NCBI GenBank assembly: GCA_043758005.1
Contig: JAYVOI010000196.1
Location: forward strand, 1 to 22,439
Direction: 5' to 3'
From: JAENVT01 sp043758005
GTDB lineage: Bacteria; Actinomycetota; Acidimicrobiia; Acidimicrobiales; Ilumatobacteraceae
Length of the DNA: 22,439 nt
The notes under the pieces are model-generated. The model was not told the origin of the DNA. It saw only the letters and a program-made list of their open reading frames with translations, and ran no database searches. The translations under genes were made by a program, and so were the position numbers. Of this stretch, positions 7,906-14,289 are shown piece by piece. The stretch's first letter is position 1. Each line of letters opens with the position of its first letter.

Positions 7906-9129
7906 ATGCCCGTCACCGTCGTCGTTGGAGCCCAGTGGGGCGATGAGGGCAAAGCCAAGGTCATCGACCTCCTGGCCAGCGAACACACCCACGTCGTGCG
8001 ATACCAGGGCGGCCACAATGCCGGCCACACGGTGGTGGTCGGGACCGAGCGGTACGCGTTGCAGCTGGTGCCCTCCGGGGTGCTGTACCCACATGTGATC
8101 CCGGTGATCGGCAACGGTGTGGTGGTCGACATGCCCACGCTGTTCAACGAGATCGACACGTTGGAGGGGCGCGGCGTCAGCTGCGCCAAGCTGCGGGTCA
8201 GCAGCCAGGCCCACCTGATCTTTCCATGGCACCAGGCGCTCGATGCGCTGTACGAAGCCGGTCGCGGCGACGCCCGAATCGGCACCACGCTGAAGGGTAT
8301 CGGGCCCGCCTACGCCGACAAGGCACGGCGTGAAGGCGTGCGCGCCGGAGAAGTGCTCGACCCGGCCGGGTTCGCGGCGTCGGTCAAGCAACACGCCGTC
8401 AGCCACAACGCCGAGATCGTTGCGCTGGGCGGCGACCCGCTCGACGTCGACGAGGTCGTCGACCGCTTCTCCACGCTCGGCCGGCGGCTGGCGCCGTACG
8501 TGACCGACACGGTGCAACTGCTGCACGATGCGCTGGACCGCGACGATCACCTGTTGCTCGAAGGCGCGCAGGCGACGTTCCTCGATCTCGACCACGGCAC
8601 GTACCCGTTCGTGACCTCGTCGAACCCGACCGCGGGTGGCGCGTGCGTGGGAACCGGCATCGGCCCGCGCTACCTCACACGCATCGTCGGGATCACCAAG
8701 GCGTACACCACCCGAGTGGGGAGTGGTCCGTTCCCCACCGAACTGCTCGACGAGACCGGCGACAAGCTCGTCGACATCGGTCACGAGTTCGGCACGGTCA
8801 CCGGGCGCCGCCGTCGCACCGGCTGGCTCGACTGCGTGATGATCCGAAAGGCGGTGCGCATCAACTCGCTGTCGGAGGTGGCGCTGACCAAGCTCGACGT
8901 GCTCGACACCTTCGACGAGATCAAGGTCTGCACGGAGTACGACAGCGACGGCCGCCCGATCTACGCCGTGCTCGACGGCTGGCTGTGCGACATCTCGGCG
9001 GTGCGCAACCGTGCCGACCTCCCCCCGAAGGCGGCGGAGTTCGTCGCCCTGGTCGAGGCCGAAGTCGGCGTACCGGTCAGGATCGTTGGCACCGGCCCGG
9101 CCCGAGACGCCGTGCTGGAGTGGCAGTGA
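7906..9129 (+). CDS. purA: Adenylosuccinate synthetase
   Basis: PurA joins IMP and aspartate using GTP to give adenylosuccinate, the first committed step from IMP to AMP in the cytoplasm. The N-terminal GTP loop QWGDEGK is intact with catalytic Asp13, and GGHNAGH places catalytic His41 at its usual number. Other family blocks are TLKGIGPAY, the GSGPFPTE segment, TGRRRRTGW (IMP/Asp loop), TKLDVLD (guanine recognition) and the C-terminal VGTGPARD. At 407 residues it is slightly shorter than the usual 425-430. The loop reads GDEGKAK where most enzymes have GDEGKGK, a mild departure. A Shine-Dalgarno site supports the ATG at 7906. Its stop overlaps the purB start (GTGA), so the two consecutive enzymes of AMP synthesis are translationally coupled. 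Confidence 0.97.
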   Translation: MPVTVVVGAQWGDEGKAKVIDLLASEHTHVVRYQGGHNAGHTVVVGTERYALQLVPSGVLYPHVIPVIGNGVVVDMPTLFNEIDTLEGRGVSCAKLRVSSQAHLIFPWHQALDALYEAGRGDARIGTTLKGIGPAYADKARREGVRAGEVLDPAGFAASVKQHAVSHNAEIVALGGDPLDVDEVVDRFSTLGRRLAPYVTDTVQLLHDALDRDDHLLLEGAQATFLDLDHGTYPFVTSSNPTAGGACVGTGIGPRYLTRIVGITKAYTTRVGSGPFPTELLDETGDKLVDIGHEFGTVTGRRRRTGWLDCVMIRKAVRINSLSEVALTKLDVLDTFDEIKVCTEYDSDGRPIYAVLDGWLCDISAVRNRADLPPKAAEFVALVEAEVGVPVRIVGTGPARDAVLEWQ

Positions 9130-10430
9130 TCGATCGGTATTCGCTGCCGGAGATGGCAGCAGTGTTCTCCGACACCACCCGATTCGGCCGCTATCTCGAG
9201 ATCGAGCTCCTGGCGACCGAGGCACAGGCGGCTCTCGGCGTGGTGCCTGCAGCTGATGCTGCGACGTGCCGGGTGAATGCGCCGCTGACCGACGCTGCCT
9301 TCGTGCAAGCGGTCAGCGATCGCGAGGCGATCACCGATCACGACGTGGCCGCGTTCGTCGATGTAGTGCAGGCGGCGATCGGCCAGCCCGCAGGGGCTTG
9401 GATCCACTACGGATTGACGTCGAGTGACGTCGTCGACACGGCGTGGTGCTGGGCCTTGCGGGACGCCGCCGACCTGTTGATCGAGTCGTCGACCGCGCTG
9501 CTGACGACCGTGGTCGAACTCGCCCGGGCCCATCGCGACACGGTGATGATCGGGCGCACGCACGGCATCCACGCCGAGCCGACGACCTTCGGCGCCAAGG
9601 TGGCGCTGTGGGCGTTGCAGATCGATCGCGACCGGGCGCGACTGCGCGCCGCGCGCCAGTCGATCGCCGTGTGCAAGCTCAGCGGCGCCGTCGGCACCTA
9701 TTCCAACATCGATCCGTCCATCGAGGCCTTCGTCGGTCAGCGCCTGAGTCTGGCACCCGTACCGGCGACGCAGGTGATCGCCCGCGACCGGCACGCCGAG
9801 TACCTGTGGGCGTGCGCCTCGGTCGGGTCGACGATGGAGATGATCGCGGTCGAGTTGCGACATCTGCAGCGCACCGAGGTCGGTGAGGTGCAGGAAGGCT
9901 TCAAGGCCGGCCAGAAGGGCTCCAGTGCCATGCCCCACAAGCGCAACCCGATCAGCGCCGAGACGATCACGGGATTGTCACGAGTGCTGCGCGGCAACCT
10001 GCAAGCGGGAATGCAAGACGTTGCCTTGTGGCACGAGCGCGATATCTCACACAGTTCAGTGGAGCGAATCGTGCTCCCGGACAGTTCGCTGATGGCATAT
10101 TACGTGCTGCGCCGGATGCAACGATTGCTCGCCGGTCTGCAGGTCTTTCCTGATCGCATGCGAGCCAATCTCGATGCCAGTTTCGGTCTGGTCTTCAGCC
10201 AACCCGTGCTGTTGGCCCTGGTGCAGGGCGGCCTGGAGCGCGACGACGCCTATCGAATCGTGCAGGAAAGTGCGGCAACAGCGTGGCGCGAACGACGTTC
10301 GTTCCGTGATCTGTTGGACGCCGATCCGCGTGTCACGGTGCCGTCGACCCTGCTCGACGACGCTTTCGATTTGCAGCGCTCGTTGCACCACAGCGGCGCC
10401 GTGTTCACTGCCGTCGACGCCCTCGAATAA
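9126..10430 (+). CDS. purB: Adenylosuccinate lyase
   Basis: PurB removes fumarate from adenylosuccinate to give AMP, and from SAICAR to give AICAR in de novo purine synthesis. The 434-residue protein begins with the typical MIDRYSLPEM and contains TSSD (98-101), GRTHG with the conserved His (about 146) and the fumarate-lyase superfamily signature GSSAMPHKRNP (265-275), whose loop carries the catalytic Ser. The start is the GTG at 9126, overlapping the purA stop by 4 bp; the frame is open further upstream inside purA, but that part is out-of-frame purA sequence. No separate ribosome site is needed. The stop at 10428-10430 is only 3 bp from the stop of a convergent minus-strand gene, leaving no room for a dedicated terminator. 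Confidence 0.97.
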   Translation: MIDRYSLPEMAAVFSDTTRFGRYLEIELLATEAQAALGVVPAADAATCRVNAPLTDAAFVQAVSDREAITDHDVAAFVDVVQAAIGQPAGAWIHYGLTSSDVVDTAWCWALRDAADLLIESSTALLTTVVELARAHRDTVMIGRTHGIHAEPTTFGAKVALWALQIDRDRARLRAARQSIAVCKLSGAVGTYSNIDPSIEAFVGQRLSLAPVPATQVIARDRHAEYLWACASVGSTMEMIAVELRHLQRTEVGEVQEGFKAGQKGSSAMPHKRNPISAETITGLSRVLRGNLQAGMQDVALWHERDISHSSVERIVLPDSSLMAYYVLRRMQRLLAGLQVFPDRMRANLDASFGLVFSQPVLLALVQGGLERDDAYRIVQESAATAWRERRSFRDLLDADPRVTVPSTLLDDAFDLQRSLHHSGAVFTAVDALE

Positions 10431-10433
10431 CGA

Positions 10434-10847
10434 TCAGTCGGATCGGGCGATTCCGGCGCGCTTCAGCACCGCCGCGTCGACGCCGATCTCTCGCCAGGTC
10501 GCGTAGGAGATGCCCTGGCGGAAGCTGTACGACTTGCCCACGGCGACGAACCCTTCTTCCAAGGCGCTGATGTCGACCTTCTCGCCGATCGACGACAGTT
10601 CGGCCTGCAGGTCGCGGCGCTCCTGGCGCAGCCGAAGTTCGTTCATCGGGTCTGCGGCCTCCAACTCGGTTTCGATGGCGGCCAATCGGGCCGCGATCGA
10701 CTCACGGGTGCGTCGCCGGCCGCGCCGGGGCTTGTTGTTGCGCAGCGCCTCGAGATAGTTGCGCACGGCATTGCCCTCGTTGCGCCCCATTGCCAGTGCT
10801 GCTTTGTGTTCATCCGTCATCGGCCCTTTGGGTCCTCGCTTTGCCAT
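10434..10847 (-). CDS. Small basic helical protein, conserved actinobacterial-type, function unknown
   Basis: A 137-residue protein starting MAKRGPKGPM. The N-terminus (KRGPKG) recalls an AT-hook-like minor-groove binding motif, followed by TDEHKAALAMGRNEG, a helix, and the very basic segment KPRRGRRRTRES (39-50). Residues about 50-92 (IAARLAAIETELEAADPMNELRLRQERRDLQAEL) form a probable coiled coil. The C-terminus (VAVGKSYSFRQGISYATWREIGV) is a second conserved-looking helical block. I recognise the general look from actinobacterial genomes but no assigned function; nucleic-acid binding is an inference from charge and motifs. The longer frame from 10946 is rejected, because it would read through the promoter of the divergent gene and a leaderless promoter sits exactly before ATG 10847. 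Confidence 0.75.
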   Translation of the reverse strand: MAKRGPKGPMTDEHKAALAMGRNEGNAVRNYLEALRNNKPRRGRRRTRESIAARLAAIETELEAADPMNELRLRQERRDLQAELSSIGEKVDISALEEGFVAVGKSYSFRQGISYATWREIGVDAAVLKRAGIARSD

Positions 10848-10854
10848 GACGCCC

Positions 10855-10882
10855 AGCATAGTTTCATATTTCGCAAACTCAA
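10855..10882 (-). promoter_or_regulatory. Promoter of the small basic protein gene (leaderless)
   Basis: On the minus strand: TTGAGT (10882-10877), a 16-nt spacer, TATGCT (10860-10855), then 7 nt to the ATG at 10847. The spacing puts transcription start at or one base from the ATG, implying a leaderless mRNA. No Shine-Dalgarno sequence is present. Confidence 0.6.
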
Positions 10883-10892
10883 TAGTTACGCT
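10863..10892 (+). promoter_or_regulatory. Promoter of the thioesterase gene (leaderless)
   Basis: On the plus strand: TTCATA (10863-10868), an 18-nt spacer, TACGCT (10887-10892), then 7 nt to the ATG at 10900. It overlaps the divergent promoter on the other strand, so binding of RNA polymerase at one would likely block the other. The island is clearly richer in A and T than its surroundings. Confidence 0.5.
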
Positions 10893-10899
10893 CACGGCG

Positions 10900-11718
10900 A
10901 TGGATGCCAGCCGACTGTTCGATCTCGAGTCACACGGCCCCGACACCTTCGTAGGAATTGGTCCGCGATATCCGTGGGGCGGATTGTATGGCGGTCAGAT
11001 CGTGGCCCAGGCCTTGCGTGCCGCAGCCAGCACGGTCGACACCGATCTGGAAGTACATTCGTTGCGCTCATATTTCATTCGTCGCGGCGATCACACCGAG
11101 CCGATTCGGTTCGAAGTCGATCGAATTCGCAACGGTCGCAGCTTCTCGACACGTCGAGTGATCGCCCGCCAGGCGATCGGAGCGATCCTCAACCTCGAGG
11201 CATCCTTCCAACGCCCGGAGCCGTCGATCGACCTGCAGACGGTGGAGATGGACGCCGGGGTCCCCGGGCCCGATTCCCTGGTGTCGGAGCCGTTCACCGC
11301 GTCGGCGGACCGACGGTTCGTGCCGCGCACGTGGGTGCCGTCCGTTGCCCGCCTCGGTGCCGGTCGAACGTTGGCGTGGATGAAGGTCAACGAGTCGCTC
11401 GGCGACGATCAACTGCTCCACCGGTGCTGGTTGGCGTATCTCAGCGACGATCTGCCCACCGACTCCACCCGCGCCGCGACGGAGATCGCCGACGCCGGCC
11501 GATTCACTGCCAGCCTCGATCACACCGTGTGGTTCCATCGCCCGTTGCGCGCCGATGAATGGCACCTGCACGACTTCACCTGCCTCAACTTCGTCGGTGG
11601 CAGGGGGCTGGCGATCGGGCACGTGTTCGCCGCCGACGGGGTGCACGTGGCCACCGTTGCGCAGGAAGTGTTGATGCGCGGTCACCTCGGCGAACAGACT
11701 GGCGATCATGTCTCTTGA
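10900..11718 (+). CDS. tesB: Acyl-CoA thioesterase II (TesB type)
   Basis: A 272-residue double-hotdog thioesterase that hydrolyses fatty acyl-CoA to free acid and CoA. First-hotdog motifs are GGLYGGQIVAQAL (27-39), VHSLRSYFIRRGD (52-64) and RNGRSFSTRRV (77-87). The second hotdog holds SLDHTVWFHRP (205-215), with the Asp (about 207) equivalent to catalytic Asp204 of E. coli TesB, GGRGLAIG (233-240), and the catalytic-type Gln in AQEVLMR (about 255). Length fits TesB (about 285). The start at 10900 is favoured over upstream in-frame ATGs because a -10 box lies 7 nt before it and upstream codons belong to the divergent gene. It overlaps pyrE by 11 bp, so the two are cotranscribed despite unrelated roles. 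Confidence 0.9.
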   Translation: MDASRLFDLESHGPDTFVGIGPRYPWGGLYGGQIVAQALRAAASTVDTDLEVHSLRSYFIRRGDHTEPIRFEVDRIRNGRSFSTRRVIARQAIGAILNLEASFQRPEPSIDLQTVEMDAGVPGPDSLVSEPFTASADRRFVPRTWVPSVARLGAGRTLAWMKVNESLGDDQLLHRCWLAYLSDDLPTDSTRAATEIADAGRFTASLDHTVWFHRPLRADEWHLHDFTCLNFVGGRGLAIGHVFAADGVHVATVAQEVLMRGHLGEQTGDHVS

Positions 11719-12244
11719 GTCCCTCGCCGCGCGGGTCAATTCGATCGCCCGCCTCACCGGCACCTTCACGCTGCGATCCGGCCAGATCGCCACTGAGTAC
11801 TTCGACAAGTATCGGTTCGAGGCCGACCCGATGCTGCTGGCCGACATAGCGGCCGCGCTCGAGCCACTGCTGCCATCCGGCACCGAGGTGCTGGCCGGGT
11901 TGGAGCTCGGTGGCGTTCCGATTGCGACGGCGTTGTCGCTGCGCACGGGCATCCCGGCGGCGTTCGTGCGCAAGGAGGCCAAGACGTACGGCACCGCGCA
12001 GTTCGCCGAGGGCGCGGTGATCGCCGGCAAGCGTGTGACCGTGATCGAAGACGTGATCACCACCGGCGGCCAGGTCGTGATCTCGACGCGTCAGTTGCGC
12101 GAGCTCGGCGCGCTGGTCGACCATGTCGTCTGCGTGATCGACCGCAGCCCCGATCACGGGTCGGCGCTCGCCGCAGAGGGTCTGACCATGACAGCGCTGC
12201 TCACCCGTGCCCAACTCGACGCCGCCGAATCCACCCGAACCTGA
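11708..12244 (+). CDS. pyrE: Orotate phosphoribosyltransferase
   Basis: PyrE transfers the phosphoribosyl group of PRPP to orotate, giving OMP, the fifth step of UMP synthesis. The 178-residue protein has the OPRT N-terminal block FTLRSG and the YFDKYRFE segment (31-38), the flexible-loop lysines RKEAKTYG (88-95) and the PRPP-binding motif VTVIEDVITTGG (110-121). Length matches the short actinobacterial form. ATG 11708 lies inside the end of the thioesterase gene (11-bp overlap), so translation is probably coupled. No other pyr gene is within the window. Downstream come two tandem palindromic units and a convergent gene. Confidence 0.95.
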   Translation: MSLESLAARVNSIARLTGTFTLRSGQIATEYFDKYRFEADPMLLADIAAALEPLLPSGTEVLAGLELGGVPIATALSLRTGIPAAFVRKEAKTYGTAQFAEGAVIAGKRVTVIEDVITTGGQVVISTRQLRELGALVDHVVCVIDRSPDHGSALAAEGLTMTALLTRAQLDAAESTRT

Positions 12245-12259
12245 CCCGCGCACCACCCC

Positions 12260-12303
12260 GGTCGGGCGCGATTCCGGTAGTCCCCGTACTCACATCGCGC
12301 CCG
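12260..12303. repeat. 44-bp palindromic repeat, copy 1
   Basis: This unit is identical over all 44 bp to the copy at 12312-12355. Its ends form a 10-bp inverted repeat (12263-12272 with 12294-12303) around a 21-nt loop. It lies just after pyrE, between convergent genes, so it could act as a terminator for both, but a terminator alone does not need an identical loop. Confidence 0.9.
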
Positions 12304-12311
12304 CACACGCT

Positions 12312-12355
12312 GGTCGGGCGCGATTCCGGTAGTCCCCGTACTCACATCGCGCCCG
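12312..12355. repeat. 44-bp palindromic repeat, copy 2
   Basis: Second exact copy, starting 52 bp after the first, with an 8-bp non-repeated spacer (12304-12311). The inverted repeat pairs 12315-12324 with 12346-12355. No T tract follows on either strand. Confidence 0.9.
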
Positions 12356-12380
12356 ATGAGACGAGGGGCGCGGCGTCGGG

Positions 12381-13640
12381 TCAGGCGATGATCTGGGAGC
12401 CAGCCGGGAGTTGGCTCAGCAGCGGCTCGCTGACCCAGCACCGGGTGAGGTGCAACGTGCTGCGGATCCGCACGACGCACTTCGGCTCGTCGACCGCCTT
12501 GCCGCACATGCTGAGTGCGGCCTTGATGCAGTCGGTCTCGGTCGGCAGCACCATCGGCATGCGACTGCGCCGCACGCCGGATGGTCCGGCCGTGAAGCAG
12601 TTGACATAGGTCTTTTGCCAGTTGATGCCCGCGGCGACCGACGCCGGGATGAAGTCGGCGAACCCGATCCCCAGCACGTTGCCACCGGATGCCTCGGTGA
12701 TGCCCAGCAGCACGATGGTGCTGACCCGCGGCGACTCGGAATCCGGCAGCCCGTGGACCCAGAACCGTCCGGTGACGTTGGGGTCGATCGTTGTGCCGCT
12801 GATGTCCTTTCCACCTTGTTCGATGATCAGCACGTCGATCACGGGGAACGGCAGCGGTGGCACGAGATCCCGAGCCTCGTCCGTGAGGTTGATCTCGGTG
12901 TCGGCGCCGACCTCGTCGGCCGTCAGCGCCCGCACGTCGACCACGTGGCCGTCTGCGGACTCCAATGTCCCGACGCCACCGAGCAGCCGACCGGTGCCCT
13001 TCAACGCGGCGATGCCGTTGAGCAACCGGTTGCGCATCTCGATCGGACCGCACGCGTGGATCTGCGCGGCACCGGGTTGCTTGCCGAATCCGACGACGGC
13101 CATCTTGGTGAGCCCGCTCTCGATCGGGCCCTTGAAGCACGTGTGCGGCTTGATCCGATTGACTGGCATGATCCGGTCGGCGCCGGCCGCATGGCGATCG
13201 AGGTACAGCGGCATGCCATCGTGCGTGCGGGCGACCTCGATGGTCTCCATGGTCGCCCGGATCTCGCAGTCGATCGCCTCCTCGGTCATCCCGAGGGTCT
13301 CCAGCATCGATCGTTGGCCCTCGGCCGTGGCGCCACCGTGGCTGCCCATCGCCGGCACGACGAACGGCGCCGCACCGAGTGCGCGCAGGCCGCTGATGGC
13401 GCCGCGCAGCACCGCGACTCGTTCGACCAACCCGCGACTGCCGGCGCCGACGGCCACGGTCATGCCATTGGTCACCGAGCTCGCCAGCCGTTCGACGACC
13501 TGCTGGTGTGCAGTGGCCTCGACGTCAGCAATCGCCTCGGGATGCGGGATCGGCAGCACGACCTCGGTGAGCGAGGGCACGGACAGGTCGGGATGGAAGG
13601 GAAGGTCAATTCCCGCGAGCAATTGTTCCCAGGGGTTCAC
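12381..13640 (-). CDS. LarA-like (DUF2088) nickel-pincer racemase/epimerase family protein
   Basis: A 419-residue protein with the lactate racemase LarA fold signature. GSHGGATAEG carries His101, matching LarA acid/base His108. NRIKPHTCFKG carries His166, matching His174. ESGLTKM carries Lys179, matching Lys184, which binds the nickel-pincer nucleotide. His195, exactly 16 residues later as in LarA, matches nickel ligand His200. So the catalytic machinery looks complete, but the His166-Lys179 gap is three residues longer than in lactate racemase, so the substrate is probably a different 2-hydroxy acid or related compound. The cofactor genes larB, larC and larE are not in the window. The start GTG (13640) has TAGCGT 7 nt upstream, the leaderless arrangement. 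It diverges from the ArfB-like gene. Confidence 0.82.
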   Translation of the reverse strand: MNPWEQLLAGIDLPFHPDLSVPSLTEVVLPIPHPEAIADVEATAHQQVVERLASSVTNGMTVAVGAGSRGLVERVAVLRGAISGLRALGAAPFVVPAMGSHGGATAEGQRSMLETLGMTEEAIDCEIRATMETIEVARTHDGMPLYLDRHAAGADRIMPVNRIKPHTCFKGPIESGLTKMAVVGFGKQPGAAQIHACGPIEMRNRLLNGIAALKGTGRLLGGVGTLESADGHVVDVRALTADEVGADTEINLTDEARDLVPPLPFPVIDVLIIEQGGKDISGTTIDPNVTGRFWVHGLPDSESPRVSTIVLLGITEASGGNVLGIGFADFIPASVAAGINWQKTYVNCFTAGPSGVRRSRMPMVLPTETDCIKAALSMCGKAVDEPKCVVRIRSTLHLTRCWVSEPLLSQLPAGSQIIA

Positions 13641-13647
13641 TCTTCGG

Positions 13648-13653
13648 ACGCTA
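13648..13653 (-). promoter_or_regulatory. Putative -10 box of the LarA-like gene
   Basis: TAGCGT on the minus strand ends 7 nt before the GTG at 13640. It is part of the recurrent TANNNT spacing in this window. The -35 region has no good match and no Shine-Dalgarno site is present. Confidence 0.4.
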
Positions 13654-13700
13654 ATCCCGATGACGATTCGCCGCCAGACCGCGACTGCCACACTGGACCC

Positions 13701-14123
13701 GTGGAACCGGTCGATGGCGTGTACCGAACCCCGCGCGGCCTGCGTGTCGCGGCGGATGCCGTGTCGTGGGTTGCGACGCGTTCGGGAGGGCCCGGCGGCC
13801 AGCACGCCAACACCTCCGATACCGCGGTCACCGTCACCATCGACATCGACGAGGCAGGTCTCAGCGCGGCGATCCGCGACCGGGTGTTGGCCGCGGCCGG
13901 GCCCGTGATCACCGCGTCGTCGGCTGGATCGCGGTCGCAGTTCCGCAACCGGGCAACCGCCTGGGCTGCCGCGTTGGAGCGACTCGACGAGGCAGCCAAA
14001 CCGCCGCCGCCGCCTCGCCGGGCGACCCGGCCATCGGCCTCGGCGGTGCGCAAGCGCCTGGCCGGCAAGCGCCACGTGGCCCAACGCAAGCAGACCAGAC
14101 GGCCACCGTCGTCAGACGAATAG
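13701..14123 (+). CDS. arfB: ArfB/YaeJ-type peptidyl-tRNA hydrolase (ribosome rescue)
   Basis: A 140-residue release-factor-like protein. RSGGPGGQHANTS (27-39) contains the GGQ motif that places a water molecule on peptidyl-tRNA in the peptidyl transferase centre. It lacks the codon-recognition domain of RF1/RF2. The fold continues with VTVTID, RDRVL and the SRSQFRNRATAW segment. A strongly basic tail, KRLAGKRHVAQRKQTRR, matches the ArfB tail that enters the empty mRNA channel of stalled ribosomes. The start is GTG 13701: residues further upstream in frame are unlike the family and overlap the divergent promoter region. CACACT 6 nt upstream is a weak -10 candidate. The gene stands alone, transcribed away from the LarA-like gene. 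Confidence 0.88.
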   Translation: MEPVDGVYRTPRGLRVAADAVSWVATRSGGPGGQHANTSDTAVTVTIDIDEAGLSAAIRDRVLAAAGPVITASSAGSRSQFRNRATAWAAALERLDEAAKPPPPPRRATRPSASAVRKRLAGKRHVAQRKQTRRPPSSDE

Positions 14124-14191
14124 CCCCAGCTCAACGGCTGTATCGCACCGTGGTGAACGTCAAGAAGTCGTCAATCGGTATAGCTGCTGGT

Positions 14192-14206
14192 TGACCACAT
14201 GACCAC
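14192..14206. repeat. Short direct repeat TGACCAC x2 upstream of AAA protease promoter
   Basis: TGACCAC occurs at 14192-14198 and again at 14200-14206, an 8-bp period. It lies just upstream of the -35 box at 14221. It could be a regulator or activator site; there is no direct support beyond position and repetition. The rest of the 166-bp gap (14124-14289) holds the promoter and nothing else I can name. Confidence 0.35.
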
Positions 14207-14220
14207 TCAGCGTGAGCCAT

Positions 14221-14249
14221 TTGCACACTCTGTGTCGAGCATGTACTGT
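14221..14249 (+). promoter_or_regulatory. Promoter of the FtsH-like gene
   Basis: TTGCAC (14221-14226), a 17-nt spacer and TACTGT (14244-14249) form the best sigma-70-type promoter in the window. Transcription would start near 14257, which is itself an in-frame TTG. The product could therefore start leaderless at TTG 14257, or at ATG 14290 after a 33-nt leader with a G-rich site. Confidence 0.6.
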
Positions 14250-14289
14250 CACCGCATTGGCGAATGACGACAACACGGGGGTCGGTTTG

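Noticed and set aside
7841..9225. Long minus-strand frame opposite purA
   Set aside because: Antisense shadow of a strongly conserved gene with no recognisable domain.
10848..10946. N-terminal extension of the small basic protein to 10946
   Set aside because: It would translate through both divergent promoters and into the start of the thioesterase gene; the added residues look unrelated to the motif-rich protein.
12260..12355. CRISPR array
   Set aside because: Only two units, strongly palindromic, with an 8-bp spacer; no cas genes.
12411..13700. Long plus-strand open frame antisense to the LarA-like gene and continuous with the ArfB frame
   Set aside because: The upstream part is antisense to a gene with a complete active site and shows no family features; ArfB homology begins only after GTG 13701.
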